Below are positions 38,601-53,049 of a stretch of DNA of 64,000 nucleotides, in pieces. The translations under genes were made by a program, and so were the position numbers. The first letter of the stretch is position 1, and every line of letters starts with the position of its first letter. Under the pieces are notes generated by a model. The model was not told where the DNA came from, did no database searches, and worked only from the letters and a program-made list of their open reading frames with translations. Origin of the DNA: Sipunculus nudus (Eukaryota > Annelida > Sipuncula > Golfingiida > Sipunculidae); NCBI GenBank assembly GCA_026874595.1, contig CM049317.1, positions 56,368,118-56,432,117 on the forward strand, read 5' to 3'.

Positions 38601-39330
38601 CACATATATCATGTAAACATATCGGTAAGCCCACGTGCCGGCTCTTGGACAATCTGGCTCTGTCTGTACAAAGCCGGCCGACTTTACAGCAACATCTGCG
38701 TGCGGCTAATCCTGTTAAGTAGAAACGCTTCGAATTTACATATAACGACCCGACAAGGGGCCGGGTGTTGCAAGCGGCAACCATGTCGTTTCAGTGTCGA
38801 GTTAAACGAAAATCCTTGTTGAAGGCCCGTGTGTAAATATACCAAACATATTATAACGGACCGCGGCATAATAGGCAGGGCTTTGAGAAGCTCGATCGTA
38901 CCCATAAGCCGGATTATATAGAGTGGCGAATGGGAAAGGGGCGCAAATCGCCAGCCTGTTGCTGATAGACACAGGCTTATTGTAATGGTACTCTCTGGGG
39001 ATAGGGGTAGTCGGCTTCACTGACAGGGGCATATACAGTTAGTGACGCGGGGGAGGGCGCGGGAGGGGCGGATGGTGCTAAGGTTAGCTAAAGTCCTGAC
39101 CCCTGCGCTCGGAGAAGTCCCACAGTTGAAACGGATGGGATCTTGAGAAATTGCCAACGTAATACACAATGTCGTTTGATGGTGGTTTCTTATATCTGGA
39201 AAATATGTCCATTTGACACGCATATCTAGAATATATATGTGTAAGCTGAGCCCCCAAGAGACGTGTTTGTATAAGAGATGAGTAAATATTTGTGATGGAA
39301 AGATGGGAAACATTACTTAATATGATACGT
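38601..39330. other. GC-richer block, candidate regulatory DNA
   Basis: CpG-containing, repeat-free, about 3 kb upstream of Hox1. Overlapping open frames on both strands show no domain. Candidate upstream enhancer. Confidence 0.35.
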
Positions 39331-39949
39331 GTTAATTAATTTCAGCACTGAAGCTGCCACAGTACATTGACTCGCAGTTTCCATAAATCAACCTTTTATA
39401 TATTTCAGACGTTATAGAATTTATGATGAGAGATGACAAATAATTTTGGATATATCATGTTGTTATAAAATATATTTAGCAGCACGCAGATGTGGCATAA
39501 ATTTAAATTATTGATCCGGGGTGCTATATGATGAATTTAGCCCTCTAGCCTCGCCATTTCAGCACATTTTATTTTTAACATACGTACATATTGAACTTAA
39601 AAAAAATGTTCACACCTACATATTCTAGCTAATAAATATAAACATACAATTTAAAATATAAATATAAATATACCATTTATTTATTTTTTTTTTAATTTTT
39701 ACATTTTACATAATAATATGTTTATCATGGAGATCAAAGTTATACCTTTATCTCTATATATAACTCATATCTCTTGATTGACAGGTGTCAATAATATACC
39801 CACGCATCTTTATCAATAATTGATAATTGTTTCTCACTAAAAAAAATATTGACCCAAGCGTACCATGCAGGTACCGCTTTTATTTCTATTATCTATTATT
39901 ATTCGAATGTCATGATGCAAAGTGACATCGACATGAATCATAAAATTCG

Positions 39950-40046
<97 letters not shown>

Positions 40047-41475
40047 GGATACTCATGATACATCCACAAAAAAAATTAAACTTTATTAATTTACATTAAT
40101 TTTGATAATAAAACCATGCGTTATGTGAAGTATATGTATATGTACAATTTATACAGTGTAAAATCTTACAAATTCATTAAATAAATAAATCTGTAAAATC
40201 CATGGAACAAACAACTTGTTTCATGCAGTAAATATCCAAGTGGCAGTTAAGGTTCGAATGTAATGAATAAAAATGGACCAGCATAAGTGAAAGTTGATCT
40301 AAACTTCATGTTAAAACTAACCCTGTACCCTTATCAATAGGTTTTATAGGTAATCACTTTCCCTTTCCCTTGCATATTATTTGTAGTTATAAATAGTTTA
40401 TACACTCCCTGTATATAAAAATGATAATACATTTTATGCATTTGGTTATATTTTATACACTTCAAAATGTTGGTTATTTAAAATGTATTTAATATTTAAA
40501 ATAATTAAATGATTAAACCATAATAACATGATATTGCATGATGATTAAAGAGAAGTAAAAACATACACTGCACCTTATATTCCTGATAGTTTTGAAAATC
40601 TTAAAGATTTATAATGAGAAAGGGATATATATGCAGAAATGTATTAAGGTGACATTTTCACCAAGTTCACTTCTTCAGTATAGTTGTATACAATATAAAG
40701 AAAATAAGTTACATTATAGCTATATATAGATTCGGATGTGACGAAATTATGGCCAATTAATACGTATAGGGGCAAGGAGAAGAATTTTTGTTTTATAATA
40801 AGTAATAATTATCCTTCTATGATTGGCCGTTTCAAAGCGTATAAACTTTTCATTACAGTTATTGCAATTTGATATCGTTTGAGGAATATATACAAAATGT
40901 CTTAATCATGCATGCTAAAACAAAATTATGAAGGCTATTGCCTGAGCTTGGCTCTCATCATTTAACTTTTCTTACCTGAAACTATAACATTCTATTCAAT
41001 ATTTCAGATATTCATTACAAAACACGCGTATATATGATATGTCCACGTAAGGTTTAATGATTTTTATGTGCTTTTTTATGATATTGATCAAATTAAATTT
41101 AATTATATACATAAAGTTACCACATATTTATATTTAAGAAGTTAATGTTATGACCACCTGCGGTGTTCTGCCATGCAGATGAAGAATAATTTGACAAACG
41201 CATACTTCCATAAAAAAATCAGAAAAAAACACTCTAAAGAACCACCTATATAAATGCTATGCTCTCCGAGACTGGGTATATATATATACATGACTGTCTA
41301 ATTATATAATTGCTGACCAATTAGCATTTCCACTGTATTTGATTTATATTAAGAAGAAAGTAAAAGCAGAAACAGATCTATAGATAATTAATGTAGCGTC
41401 AACTTTATCTGTAGCACAGTTAAATAAATAGAACATTTCGGCCGGCAATGATTGTGTATACCGTGTACAAATCGG

Positions 41476-41538
<63 letters not shown>

Positions 41539-42467
41539 CATGAGTGGTGAAAAATGAATGCTATATCATTATCTTTGTCCATGATTTAATGAGGCGCGGT
41601 GGGATGTAAAACACTTAGATATTCAGTTACTTATTTACAATCAACAGCTAAATAATATTAATATATTGTCAAATGTTCTTACACAATTATAAAACGGTGT
41701 TATTTATTCTATACTTGTGACAGGGCCATAATAATCACCTTTCATTTTCTACTTGTATACCTAAATAATACTAATATTTGAGCGTCATCTAATTTTTCAT
41801 TATACCGTACTTTTGCGCATCTTATGTAGACTTTTATATATATTAGACTTTTATATATATTTTATTTACACAATTGTGCTTAATTTGTATTTTAACTTCG
41901 TTTTATGTATTTACTGTTGCATATACTTTTCATAACGAAACTCGACCACTTTTATTTGTACTTAAACTTTAGCTGTTTTTACATCGACACGTTTTCGCTT
42001 CAAAATTCTGTGATTGTATGATGTAATTTTAGTTTATGGACTTATTGAATATTGTATTTTATTGTGATGTATTTGTATATTACAGGGCCCTTATATATAT
42101 ATATGTAAACAGAATTTTATTCTGATAAAGGCTACCCTGAAAGATATTGTTATAAATAAATAAATAAATATATTTTATTATTTTATTTGATAAACCATAC
42201 TTACATGCACGTGTAAATGCAGCAGTTGAGTACGTATATATTTTAACTAGATTAACTACATATTGTTTCTATACACTGTAATATATACCTTCACAAATGT
42301 TTTCTAGTATCCATATTTGTTATATTGTTTTCAGAGGAACCTTTATACACTTGAAGACGAATTAATTAAAAAAGTTAAATTAGATATAATTGCCCATATG
42401 CATGATTTGAAGTAAATAAATAATAATAACAGAGAGAAAAACTGTTTACATATAGTATATATGAGAG

Positions 42468-42525
<58 letters not shown>

Positions 42526-42743
42526 AGAGAGAGCATGCACCTTATATGTCCATGTGTGTATGTGCGTGTGTTTTAAACTGGTGTTAAGGGTGAAAACGCA
42601 TCAAAACATCCAGTAATCCTCTGTGTGATTATTTGTTAACTTAAAGTATGTTTTTTTTTTTACTGGGGAAAACATTCAACTAAACATTTTTTTTAGATTA
42701 TATATATTCTATACATGCAGTCAAACGGTAATGTATATTCTGC

Positions 42744-42779
<36 letters not shown>

Positions 42780-44250
42780 AGAGAGAGAGAGAGAGATTGT
42801 AAACAAAACACATATGATAACAAAGACACGTCATATGAACGCCATTGTTATGTGGAACACAGCTATAGATATAAAGAAATCAGATTAATTTATAATCACC
42901 TGCGTGTATTTTTATATATACATGCAGGTGCATGTATAAACACATATATATATATTTATCAATACAGCTATAGGTAAACGTATATAAATACACGTACAAA
43001 AGTATACCGAATATCGGTACTGTGTATACAATATGGCTGTTATACAGGTGTCATCAAAGCAAGACTTATTTACATACGGTGTTGTTAAATGAATTTATAG
43101 TGTGAACATATGCCAGGATATACACTTGGAAAAAACATAAGTATACACTACACTTGTAACCCATAGTGCATATTTATTGTAATAACATATGTGTCTTATT
43201 TATTTATTTTTTGTTATTATTGATTTTCCCCCTTATTTCTTAAGTCTAGGAATCGATGGTTATTTCAATTATTAATATAAAAACCAACTGTGGATATACA
43301 TAATTCTATACCCTTGATGATAATCCCCCACGCAGTCCGTGACTATATAAGTTTTGGCCTCTATTATATATTATGCCAGATAGAATGCTATCTGGTTTAT
43401 TATATTTTTATATTTTCGAGGCCAGTATAAAGGAAATATTGTTTGGAAACTGCAGCACCAGGCTTTTATACGTATAAAGTTACATGTATATATATGTCTT
43501 ATTAATTACTCTTACATAGATGAAAGATTTTACTTTTTGTATGACTATATGAAAATATGAACTTTTGATATAGAGTATTATATATAATATATATGTTCGA
43601 TAGTAATTATAAAAAAGAAAGTTGCAGGAGTAAAATATTTGTGGTTAATTTTCTTTTGTATTGATTTAAAATTACTTTTATCAATTTAATATATTTATTT
43701 CAAACACATACACATTAAATATACTGCATTTATAGTAAAAAAAAAGATATATATTCTTATGTAGCTTCTATTACATGTAACGGACTTTATTTGATCGTTG
43801 AAATTTGATAATCTTTTAGTTTTAGAATTGAGAAAATATTCTTATTTCGGTCTGCCCTTTATAAAAATAATAATATACTGATTAAGAACATATAATAATA
43901 TATTCGAACGTTTATGATAAATACCATATACATATAGCCTCTGGCGTGTTAAATAATATTATTATTCAATTGTGATAATAATACATTTTAATACACTTTC
44001 ATGGAATTAAAAATAGCATGTGAATAGTTGGAAATGCCAGTTTGAATCAACAATTCTCAATTGTATAAAGGGGTGCAACGTTACATCATATACACACAGT
44101 ATCACACACTGGAAAATATTAACATTATAATCACTTTGCCAGTTAATTAAATTGAAAAAAAAAAGATATATATGGGAAGGATCATACGATTAGTTATTTA
44201 AGAACATTTCCAGACATTATGAAACAGTATCCCTGGAAAATATAGAAATG
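39331..44250. other. AT-rich intergenic DNA with microsatellites
   Basis: About 4.9 kb without a gene. (TA)n at 39954-40047 and 41477-41535, (GA)n at about 42473-42523 and 42746-42797. No GC-richer block; the longest plain stretch in the window. Confidence 0.5.
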
Positions 44251-44735
44251 ATATTAACTCCTACACCTATTGTATACATGCTTCTTAAAGAAGTTTCAAC
44301 TCGGACTATATGGCAACATTAACAGTCGTAATAAATACGTATGCAAACCAAAGTCTTATAAGCTGCAAGGAACCAAAACGTTTAGTATGTATAAAGCACG
44401 GCAGGGTCGCTGGTTGTTAGGCGAGGTCAACAGCAAAGTGTGCGGTAGGGTTTGGAAATATTGACACAATTTCAATTATTCAACTTTGTCTATTTACTGA
44501 GGCTAACCTAGATGTGGAGGGGAACACAGGGCCCTGGTTCCTGGCCTTCTGCAATGACAGTAATGTAATTAATACCGCCCGGACGCCAGGTGCCCGGCTT
44601 GACGTTATGCAGACTAAAGGTAACTTAACTCCCTTATATACATATATTGAATGTCAGCGGGTTTAATAGGCGTCGGTCCTTATGCGTACAGATTAGGGTG
44701 ATGATAAAGATGATGATTATGATGATGATGATACT
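44251..44735. other. Small GC-richer block
   Basis: Balanced at about 44380-44700, ending at the (AAT)n array. No recognisable gene. Confidence 0.3.
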
Positions 44736-44834
<99 letters not shown>

Positions 44835-44835
44835 T
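44736..44835. repeat. (AAT)n microsatellite
   Basis: About 100 bp of pure AAT repeats, preceded by a short (GAT)n. Confidence 0.95.
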
Positions 44836-45379
44836 AAGACATGGTCATCCGCCGAACAATTAAGTCACAAATTGTCTATAATGATAGATATATAAACAAC
44901 TAGAACTGCGATTCGAGACTACATGCGTTCCTCCGCCATTGATACATTGACCATGGCCCTTGGCCGGAAAGAAGAAACTGCCCTGTTTTACAATAGAAAA
45001 GAATCATTTAAATCATTAACATATTATGGTAATCCAGGTGACTTCCAAAGTTTAATGTTCCCTGTTCGTTAAAAAAAGTTAAAAAAAATTTCATCCAAAT
45101 CTGTCCACAAGTAATATTGTACTTTTTATACTATAATTAAGATGACAACATACAAACAAATTAACCAAGGTAGCCAATAATTATAATACCTTCGTTCTGG
45201 CGGATTTATGATAATGACCATCAGCAAAAACATTGTGTGTTGACATCATACATTTGTAACTCTTCATATAAACATAGGTTACATTGACATTTGTCAACGC
45301 TCATTCATGTAGATTCTGATAATTATATCCAGTTGGATTTATAATATAAAATTAAACAGCGTGATTTATATACATATTG

Positions 45380-45538
<159 letters not shown>

Positions 45539-45827
45539 TCATATTTAAACGTTCATACTTACTGCCTAGGTTTAAATTACTCACGAGGGTATATCCGTCA
45601 CGTGACCTTGATCAGGTCATACTTGGCGTGCAAGTTGAACTGGTCTATTTACCATGCATACACTATAGCATTATTCACCTTGTATATAACAAATGCTACT
45701 TGACTTAAATGCAAAGCAAATATAACAATGTACACATATATTTATATTAAACATATACAAAGACTGGTGATATTTCCGATTGTGCAAATCGAGAGAAGCA
45801 TTATATATACAGATAGCAGGCAGCTCT

Positions 45828-45863
<36 letters not shown>

Positions 45864-46597
45864 AATTACATATAGAAAGGATACATCTAATTACCATATA
45901 ACTGACTTTTTGTATAAAATATTTAAGAAGGTTCTGCACAAGGGGAAATTTTCTAATTTGTGAATATATATTGTTTATGATATGACGTGTAATATAAAAC
46001 AACTAAAATATAATACGACAAGCAGACGACCAAATGATTTGAAAATCCAGATGACTCCTTTTTAGAAAGCATTGGTTGCATTTGTCAAAATAACAAAATA
46101 TACTTATCGTTTTTATATAGAACAAAATTGAAAGAATGACGACTTAAATACGTGTACATAACTAAGTCTTTATAATTGCAGTCAATTTCATCAAAATGTA
46201 TGTAGACATATTTAATTTGCACCTTTGGAGACAATTGATATGCGCCTCTTTTATAATGTATATCCAGAGATAACCCTAAATCTTAAATATTCTGCTTTGC
46301 ATGAAATCATTTGTCTAATTTTCAGTTAACCACGCATATAGAATGAAATCAGAACAGAATATATAAGCATTGTCGTCAGTCTCACTGAACGTAAATAACA
46401 CATGTTCTGTATCTATAATAATAAATAATGAATTGTTAAACTTTATCACATCTATAGAATAGAAAACAATGTAGCATGAATTACATGCAACTAAATATTT
46501 GATGCAATGTTTGTTCAAGAATAACATATATACAGGCATGCAATTTAAGTGATCTATCTCTTTCATTTTTTTTTGTTCGTTTCCCTCAAATCCTCTA

Positions 46598-46598
46598 C

Positions 46599-46656
<58 letters not shown>
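46598..46656. repeat. Poly-C / (TC)n tract
   Basis: Ten C followed by about 46 bp of TC repeats. Reverse-strand Arg-Glu peptide is a repeat translation. Confidence 0.95.
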
Positions 46657-46657
<1 letters not shown>

Positions 46658-46679
46658 TCTCTCTGTCTTTTCTCTGCAT

Positions 46680-47110
46680 GTATGTGTCTTTCTGCCCATT
46701 AAAGTCCGGCTGTGAATAAAGTCTAACATAAGCCAGGATGTGTGTGTTTATGTGTGTGTGAGGAGTTCTTCCACTGTAAACTGACAAGAGCTGGCCATGC
46801 AACGCGCACTGAATTAACACAGTCAAGCAATCATTAAAGCGTGGTACGCTATTACATTAATCTTGTGCCGATTTTCTAAATGTTCACCGAGCCGAAACAA
46901 ATAGAGCTTGGGCCACGGTGGAACTTACTGAATTGTGCAGTATTTGTAGGTTTCCCAATCAATCACTTTTATTTATTTTCGGTGCTGCCGTTTCTATTGT
47001 TGTTTTTGGGGCTGTGTCCACGCACCGTGAATTGATTTTGACTGCAGAATAACCCCTGGTTCTTGCCCTCACCAATATCTCACCTGTCGTGTACCTGAAT
47101 TTCTAATTTC
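46680..47110. other. GC-richer block, candidate regulatory DNA
   Basis: Balanced sequence with no coding frame I can support; contains copy 2 of the 29-nt duplication at its right end. Confidence 0.3.
47050..47078. repeat. 29-nt exact duplication, copy 2
   Basis: Same 29 nt as 45380-45408, 1,670 bp downstream, here in GC-richer DNA and followed by CTCACCTGTC rather than (TA)n. Confidence 0.9.
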
Positions 47111-47560
47111 GCACGTTGATTTAACCTGGCCAAAACAAACTTTCCACCAAAAAAATAAAAACTACTTGATTTTTTTTTTCAAGGAAAATTTGCAAACCCC
47201 AAATTAATAATATTTTTTTAAATAACGTTGGTTTACAAGATTTAAAAAAAAAATATTGGTTTACATGAAAACAGGATGAAAATGAATTGATAAATCTATA
47301 ATGCAAATGAACGACTTTACGAATTGCGCGGAGGATAAGGTTTCGTGAATACATGACTAAACCGAGTGATTCGCTTTGCTATTTGGAGAAAAACTTATAA
47401 AATTAACTTGCTAAACACATGCACATTCACAGAAACATATAAATAGAACCAGGATTTATATTCTTAATTTATTCATATTTTAAATATTATTTTTGGTTAT
47501 ATCATCGGCTATATTATATTTATGAATATAAAGGTGTATCAAGTATTAAGGTACACCCCT
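47111..47560. other. AT-rich intergenic DNA
   Basis: Homopolymer-rich; no gene seen. Confidence 0.4.
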
Positions 47561-47940
47561 CTTAAATAAGCGAGTAAATGACATAAGTATGCATATTTAA
47601 CCAGGTATATACGCCGATCCCACAGGTGTACCTAATGGCGCCATATGCTTCCACCATGGTTTGTATGGGGCCGGTGTAACCTAAAAGGCGGAGGTTGTCA
47701 GAGAAACACTGGAGTTATATCTTGTAAGTGTTACATGTCAAGTGATCTGAACGCTCTGATGACAAGGAACGGGTTGTGACGGTGACACTGGTCTCTATAC
47801 CTTCCCAAACATCACACGCTTCCGCTCCTATACCGGCGGAATAACAGGAGTATATAAAGAATGGTACGCCCTGTGTCTGTAACTCACAGTAAAAGAATTT
47901 CACTGGAAAAGCCCGAAATATATATATGCACGATTTGTTA
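47561..47940. other. Small GC-richer block
   Basis: Repeat-free and balanced. Short frames only. Candidate regulatory DNA. Confidence 0.3.
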
Positions 47941-47959
47941 CAAAACGACCTAATTAGTG

Positions 47960-48052
47960 GGTGTACGTGTGGGCGTTAAAAGGACTTGTGACTTGACGTA
48001 GTTTTCATATATACATGTATATGTGTATGTGTGTTAAAAACACTTGTGACTT

Positions 48053-48127
<75 letters not shown>
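47960..48127. repeat. Diverged duplication ending in (TA)n
   Basis: ACTTGTGACTTG occurs at 47984 and 48042 within similar flanks (GTGT...GTTAAAA before it); a doubled CTTGTGACTTG follows near 48280. A (TA)n tract fills 48057-48127. Confidence 0.6.
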
Positions 48128-48130
<3 letters not shown>

Positions 48131-48953
48131 CTATGAGAAATTGTATTACAGAGCCTATATCATACTTATGTTGGATGTATGTGTCGGTGTTAGTAGAACA
48201 CTTGGCTGCATGAGTTGTATTTATATATGTATATGAATGTGTATAAATATTACATAATATAGATATACATATAGATTTGTGACTTGTGACTTGAATTAGT
48301 CTGAATTTATTTAATTATACAGGATTCCTCATAAATAGAGGCAATTTGTTCACGATCATACTTTTTTTTGTAATGATAGAAAACATAAACTTATATATAG
48401 TTACTGTAGTTTATTATTAATTTACATCGAGACACATAAACAGATGTCAAAACAACGGGCATGTAGATTATATCATAGACACCCATACAAAGGGATTAAA
48501 ATGACATTGTATTATTATCTGGCATGTTAATATGTACCTCTGTCATATTAATTCCTGAAAATGGGAATTACATATATGACTAAATATTGATTCATTAATA
48601 TACCCACAACTGAGAAAAACTACAGGGCTATATGCTCATTTCTCGATATGTATATATGCATGTCAGACAAATGTTATCATACTTGATCTGTTTCATTAAT
48701 ATATATATATATGTAAATATTTGTATATTTATGTGTGTGTGTTCTAAATGCACATATGTGGGAGTATTTTCTACAACATTGTATTGAAGTTAATAAATAA
48801 TTATTTTCATATCTAAAGTTAATCAGTTGTACATATTAATTATCTGATTAGTCTTCTTATGTATTAATAAAGACAGCTCTCAGTTAAACTGGAGTACATG
48901 AATTATAATGAATTAATAAAGATTGATATAAAGGTTTACATAAAACTTTGACA

Positions 48954-49012
<59 letters not shown>

Positions 49013-49039
49013 TAATGATTATAATAATAATAATAAAAC

Positions 49040-49123
<84 letters not shown>

Positions 49124-49639
49124 TACTTTTGTTGTGTGTTCGATAAAAAAATCATATGATCAGGGAAAAGCATGAAAATAATAGATTTTTTTGCTGAACA
49201 GGTAAAAGCACTACATAACAAAGGAAATCTTATCAAAAGTGTATTATTTTATCTTCTTGAAAGATAAAAATTCGAAATTAAAATGTTCAATGCGGGGGTT
49301 AAAAATGACGCGGGCAGTGCCTGAAAAACACCTTTTTTTGCCTCATATCTGTTTTTATTCCACGTATACATATATGTTTTGCATCAAAGTAAAGAAATAG
49401 TCTTAAAATCATGAACATGCTCATATAATTTCATATTAATAATACATAAGTATACTGTTTTCAACAAAAATTACGAACATCAAACACACGTTTTGTTACA
49501 AAAAAAAAAGAATGTAGTTATAAAAGAAATATTAAATAATGCTGCATCAATTATTTATAATAAATATAGTGATTTCAGCGAACACAGTGGAAAGAGTTTT
49601 TGCCATGCTTTTAGAAGGGGATAAGTTATTACTTAAACA
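48128..49639. other. AT-rich intergenic DNA
   Basis: No gene; dominated by the (AAT)n array listed separately. Confidence 0.4.
48953..49123. repeat. (AAT)n microsatellite
   Basis: About 170 bp of AAT repeats with a few AAC/GATT interruptions near 49008-49040. Open-frame translations (poly-Asn, poly-Ile) are artefacts. Confidence 0.95.
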
Positions 49640-50650
49640 TTGGAGTCATTGTTTTTAAAGCTCGGCATTCGTGCGGGGTAGCAACCCGTGTGACGCGATA
49701 AACAGACCAGATACAGTCTGACTTCTACGAGATGATTTATACATTCTGGCAGAGTCGTCGACAGAAAATATCTGGCCCTGTTCACGAGTTGGCGGGCAGA
49801 AATGGTGGCGTTTATTCCCCCTGGATGAGGGGCGATATGTCCAGCGTTGTGTGAGAGAACTGATTTATGCCGAGAACAACGCGGTTGCCGTCCATGCATT
49901 ATAACGACTTGTATGTGCCGGCCGGCCTTCACTCGGTCATAAATCACGTCGAACAGTAAACGCGCACCCCCGGTGTAAACCAGGCCGTCTCGCCAGCGCG
50001 ATAGCTTTTATTTCGATAGACTGGACGCGAGGTTGGAGACTTGGTCCCATATCCTAGGCTGGGGTTTTTATTCAGTGGCGCTAAATTGCACGAGATTGGT
50101 AAAATACCTCCAGTTGCCCTTTGATCAAAACTTGGGACGGAACACTTCGCAGTGGGGACCTCCGCACTGTATTACATCTACCGAACTCCGACCTGCCTTT
50201 ATCGAGTGTGGCTCACTTAATGACGGTGGTTGAGAGGAAAATCAGTGCGACCAGCGGCGTGAGAGCGCTTGGGTTTCTTTTCTAATTTATCGGGAATCCT
50301 TGGGAGGGTATTATTCCGTCATCTATTTGACCGGGTGTCACTCCGGCTCTCTTACAAGGTTCAAGCGTCTCATAAACCGGCCTGTTTCAGCCGCCCGGCC
50401 AGCCTCCGGCTATATTCATGCGGCTCCATCCAGCAGGTCCGCCAGAGAGGGTGGTGAAATTACTGTAAGTCCAAAAGGTCCTCAGACAATACAGTCAAAT
50501 ACCGCAAGTGATAGAACTGTCAAAATATACCGACTGTGCGCTGCAAGTGCGACTAAGCACTCACTGCAAAGCCAGTGGCTTCTCTTGTAAGCTCACCGTA
50601 TTTTTTTCCTTGGACCAGTACTCTCGCAGAGCAGGCAACAGACCAGCGTA
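49640..50650. promoter_or_regulatory. GC-richer block with three Pbx-Hox-type TGATTTAT sites
   Basis: About 1 kb of CpG-containing, repeat-free DNA 14 kb upstream of Hox1. TGATTTATAC at 49733, TGATTTATGC at 49861, and on the minus strand TGATTTATGACC (49946-49935) fit the composite Pbx/Exd-Hox TGATTTAT pattern. TTTATT cores also occur near 49811 and 50008. Open frames are unrecognisable. The best enhancer candidate upstream of Hox1; activity is inferred. Confidence 0.45.
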
Positions 50651-52020
50651 GTATTTAAGTACGTTTACAGTTGTGTCCTTTTTATTTTATTTTTTTGTAC
50701 TTCATTAAGGCAGTTTAGGATTCAGATTGTATAGTCTTTTCTTTGCTTCTTGTACCTCTTTGTCTCACCGATTACGCATAAAAAGAAATTCCATCTGAAA
50801 TACTATTGATATGTTTTATCAAGTCCATTTAAATCACTTGGTCAAAGCACTATATTATAAATAGACTATATCTCTATTTATCATATAAAATGAAAGGAAA
50901 GTTGAGATCACCACCTTGATATATATGTATATTTTTTATTAACACAACGTAAATTAGACGGGATTTTCTGAACAAATCGTGAAAGAAAAGGTTAAACTTG
51001 AGTAAAAGTAACTATGCACTTGTAATAATATCAAAATAGATTTGTCAAACATGTAATAACCTTGATCATACCTCAACTATATGCCCCCCCCCCCAGTCTA
51101 TACAGCTTAAACCCCCTTGATTTTGTAACACCCGTGACTATATATAGGTTAACATTGCACGATTGGCTGGAAAATTATTAATGGTATCAACCCTAGCAAG
51201 AAATGTATCTAAAATCTTAATTGAATTATAAAATGGATTATGCATGGTTTAACTGAGTTATTACATACGTACCTATAGTTGATTTAAGGTATGTGTATCA
51301 ACTAAAGATAATATCTTGAACATTTAAAAAAAGGCCAAAAAACGACGACCCGATGGTACGCAGGTTGTTTTGTTTATATTACAGCTAAAATACAAACACG
51401 TTCAACAATGACATCTGGCGGCAAGTCAGAAGAACTAGAGTTTTTAAGTAGAGTTTTGTAACTAGTGACCTTTCAACTTCCACAAATATGCTACGAATCA
51501 CCTTCGGTTACATGTTTTATTTTCTGTTTGTCAACATAGACGCATGTCGTGGTTTACAAATAGCTTGTAGATAAACAAGCTCTTACACATCCATCAAAAT
51601 GAAGTTGTAAAAAACCTTTCGAGGCAGGAATTACCTACAGTTTATTAAAATGTACGCAGAATATGCCAGATATCAAATAAATTTTATACATATGACAGGT
51701 GAATAACTGGGTTTAATACCAAATGCCCTTCTGTAATCGGGATTTAAGGGATTTACACTCACCAAAGAGGGGTTATAACCCAATAAACCTAATTAAAGTT
51801 ATAAACTCATAAGGTGGGGGTCAATTTATTGCCTCGTGGGTTTGTTTTGTGATGTAAGCATTGCATCTATAATAGATACTTGACCTCAAGTGTGACGTCA
51901 CGGAGAGGATTTAGAAATGTTTTAAGTGTAGCAGTATGAGTGGTATTATTCTTGTTGTACATTTTGAATGAATAATTTTTGTTCGGCCAGGAAACGGGCT
52001 ACGTTTATGTAATATACATA
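50651..52020. other. AT-rich intergenic DNA
   Basis: No gene; poly-C run near 51085; slightly balanced patches at 51330-51500 and 51700-51910. Confidence 0.4.
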
Positions 52021-52025
52021 TAAAT

Positions 52026-52027
<2 letters not shown>

Positions 52028-52085
<58 letters not shown>

Positions 52086-52086
52086 T

Positions 52087-52159
<73 letters not shown>

Positions 52160-52199
52160 GTGTGTGTGTGTGTGTGAGGGTGTGTGTGTGTGTGTGTGT
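52028..52199. repeat. Compound (TA)n-(TG)n microsatellite
   Basis: About 90 bp of interrupted TA repeats passing into about 80 bp of TG repeats with two GAGGG interruptions. Confidence 0.95.
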
Positions 52200-52249
52200 T
52201 ATAACGTGATTTGTAACATAAATATACCTTTGCTTGAACAAAATCATAC

Positions 52250-52840
52250 CCGAGGTATAAACCAAACCTGGGGTAAAATCTGGCCCTTTACACCGTCCTC
52301 TTGTAACATGACGTAAATGAGAGTCTGTGAGAAACTAAGCGAGTGGCCGAGTAGTTGGGTTTATAACAGCTTTCCCTATGCAAGTCCACTGCGGGCAGGC
52401 CAATAAATCCACGGCACATCAACGTAGGCATTACGTGGCTTGTCGGCTATTGTAGCCACATAACCCGGTATAAAAAGGAAATCCGTGCTTACTACATCAA
52501 AGAGCGCTGGATGCATTATTGATCATATAGGCTGCCTAAATAATTGAACGACGTGTGTTTGTCTGTTTATTTGTTTCATTATCAGATCCGTGGACAGCTG
52601 ATTTGGCGTTGCGCGGCGACCCCCTAGCTCTCATATCGTGCCGGTGCCCGCACAAAACCACCCCACTTTGCTCCTGCAAAATTCATTTGTTTAAAACCTA
52701 ATTGAATTAATTCTTTTACAAATGATGGCTCCAGCTTTCCCAGTTGGTAATAGTGCATGGACTCTTTGATTCAAACAAATTTGTTCAAAGATTTTCCCAT
52801 TTTTAGCCATACAAAACAACATTAACCTTGCAAACATCTT
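52250..52840. other. GC-richer block with a TATA-like motif
   Basis: Balanced, repeat-free DNA. TATAAAAAGG on the plus strand at 52469-52478 matches a core TATA box, but no coding frame follows. Also holds CCAATAAATCC near 52400. Candidate regulatory DNA or unannotated RNA start. Confidence 0.3.
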
Positions 52841-52845
52841 AATCA

Positions 52846-52849
<4 letters not shown>

Positions 52850-52913
<64 letters not shown>

Positions 52914-52924
52914 AGGGAGGGAGG

Positions 52925-52964
<40 letters not shown>

Positions 52965-52985
52965 TAGACAGAGACACAGACAGAG
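52850..52985. repeat. Compound (TA)n-(GA)n-(GGGA)n-(GACA)n microsatellite
   Basis: TA repeats (52850-52877) run into GA, GGGA, GA and then GACA repeats. Reverse-strand Ser/Leu peptides are artefacts. Confidence 0.95.
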
Positions 52986-53049
52986 AAACAGACAAAGAGA
53001 GAGAATCAGAGAGAATAGATCCACATTTAGTCTTGCACAATTTGTAAAT

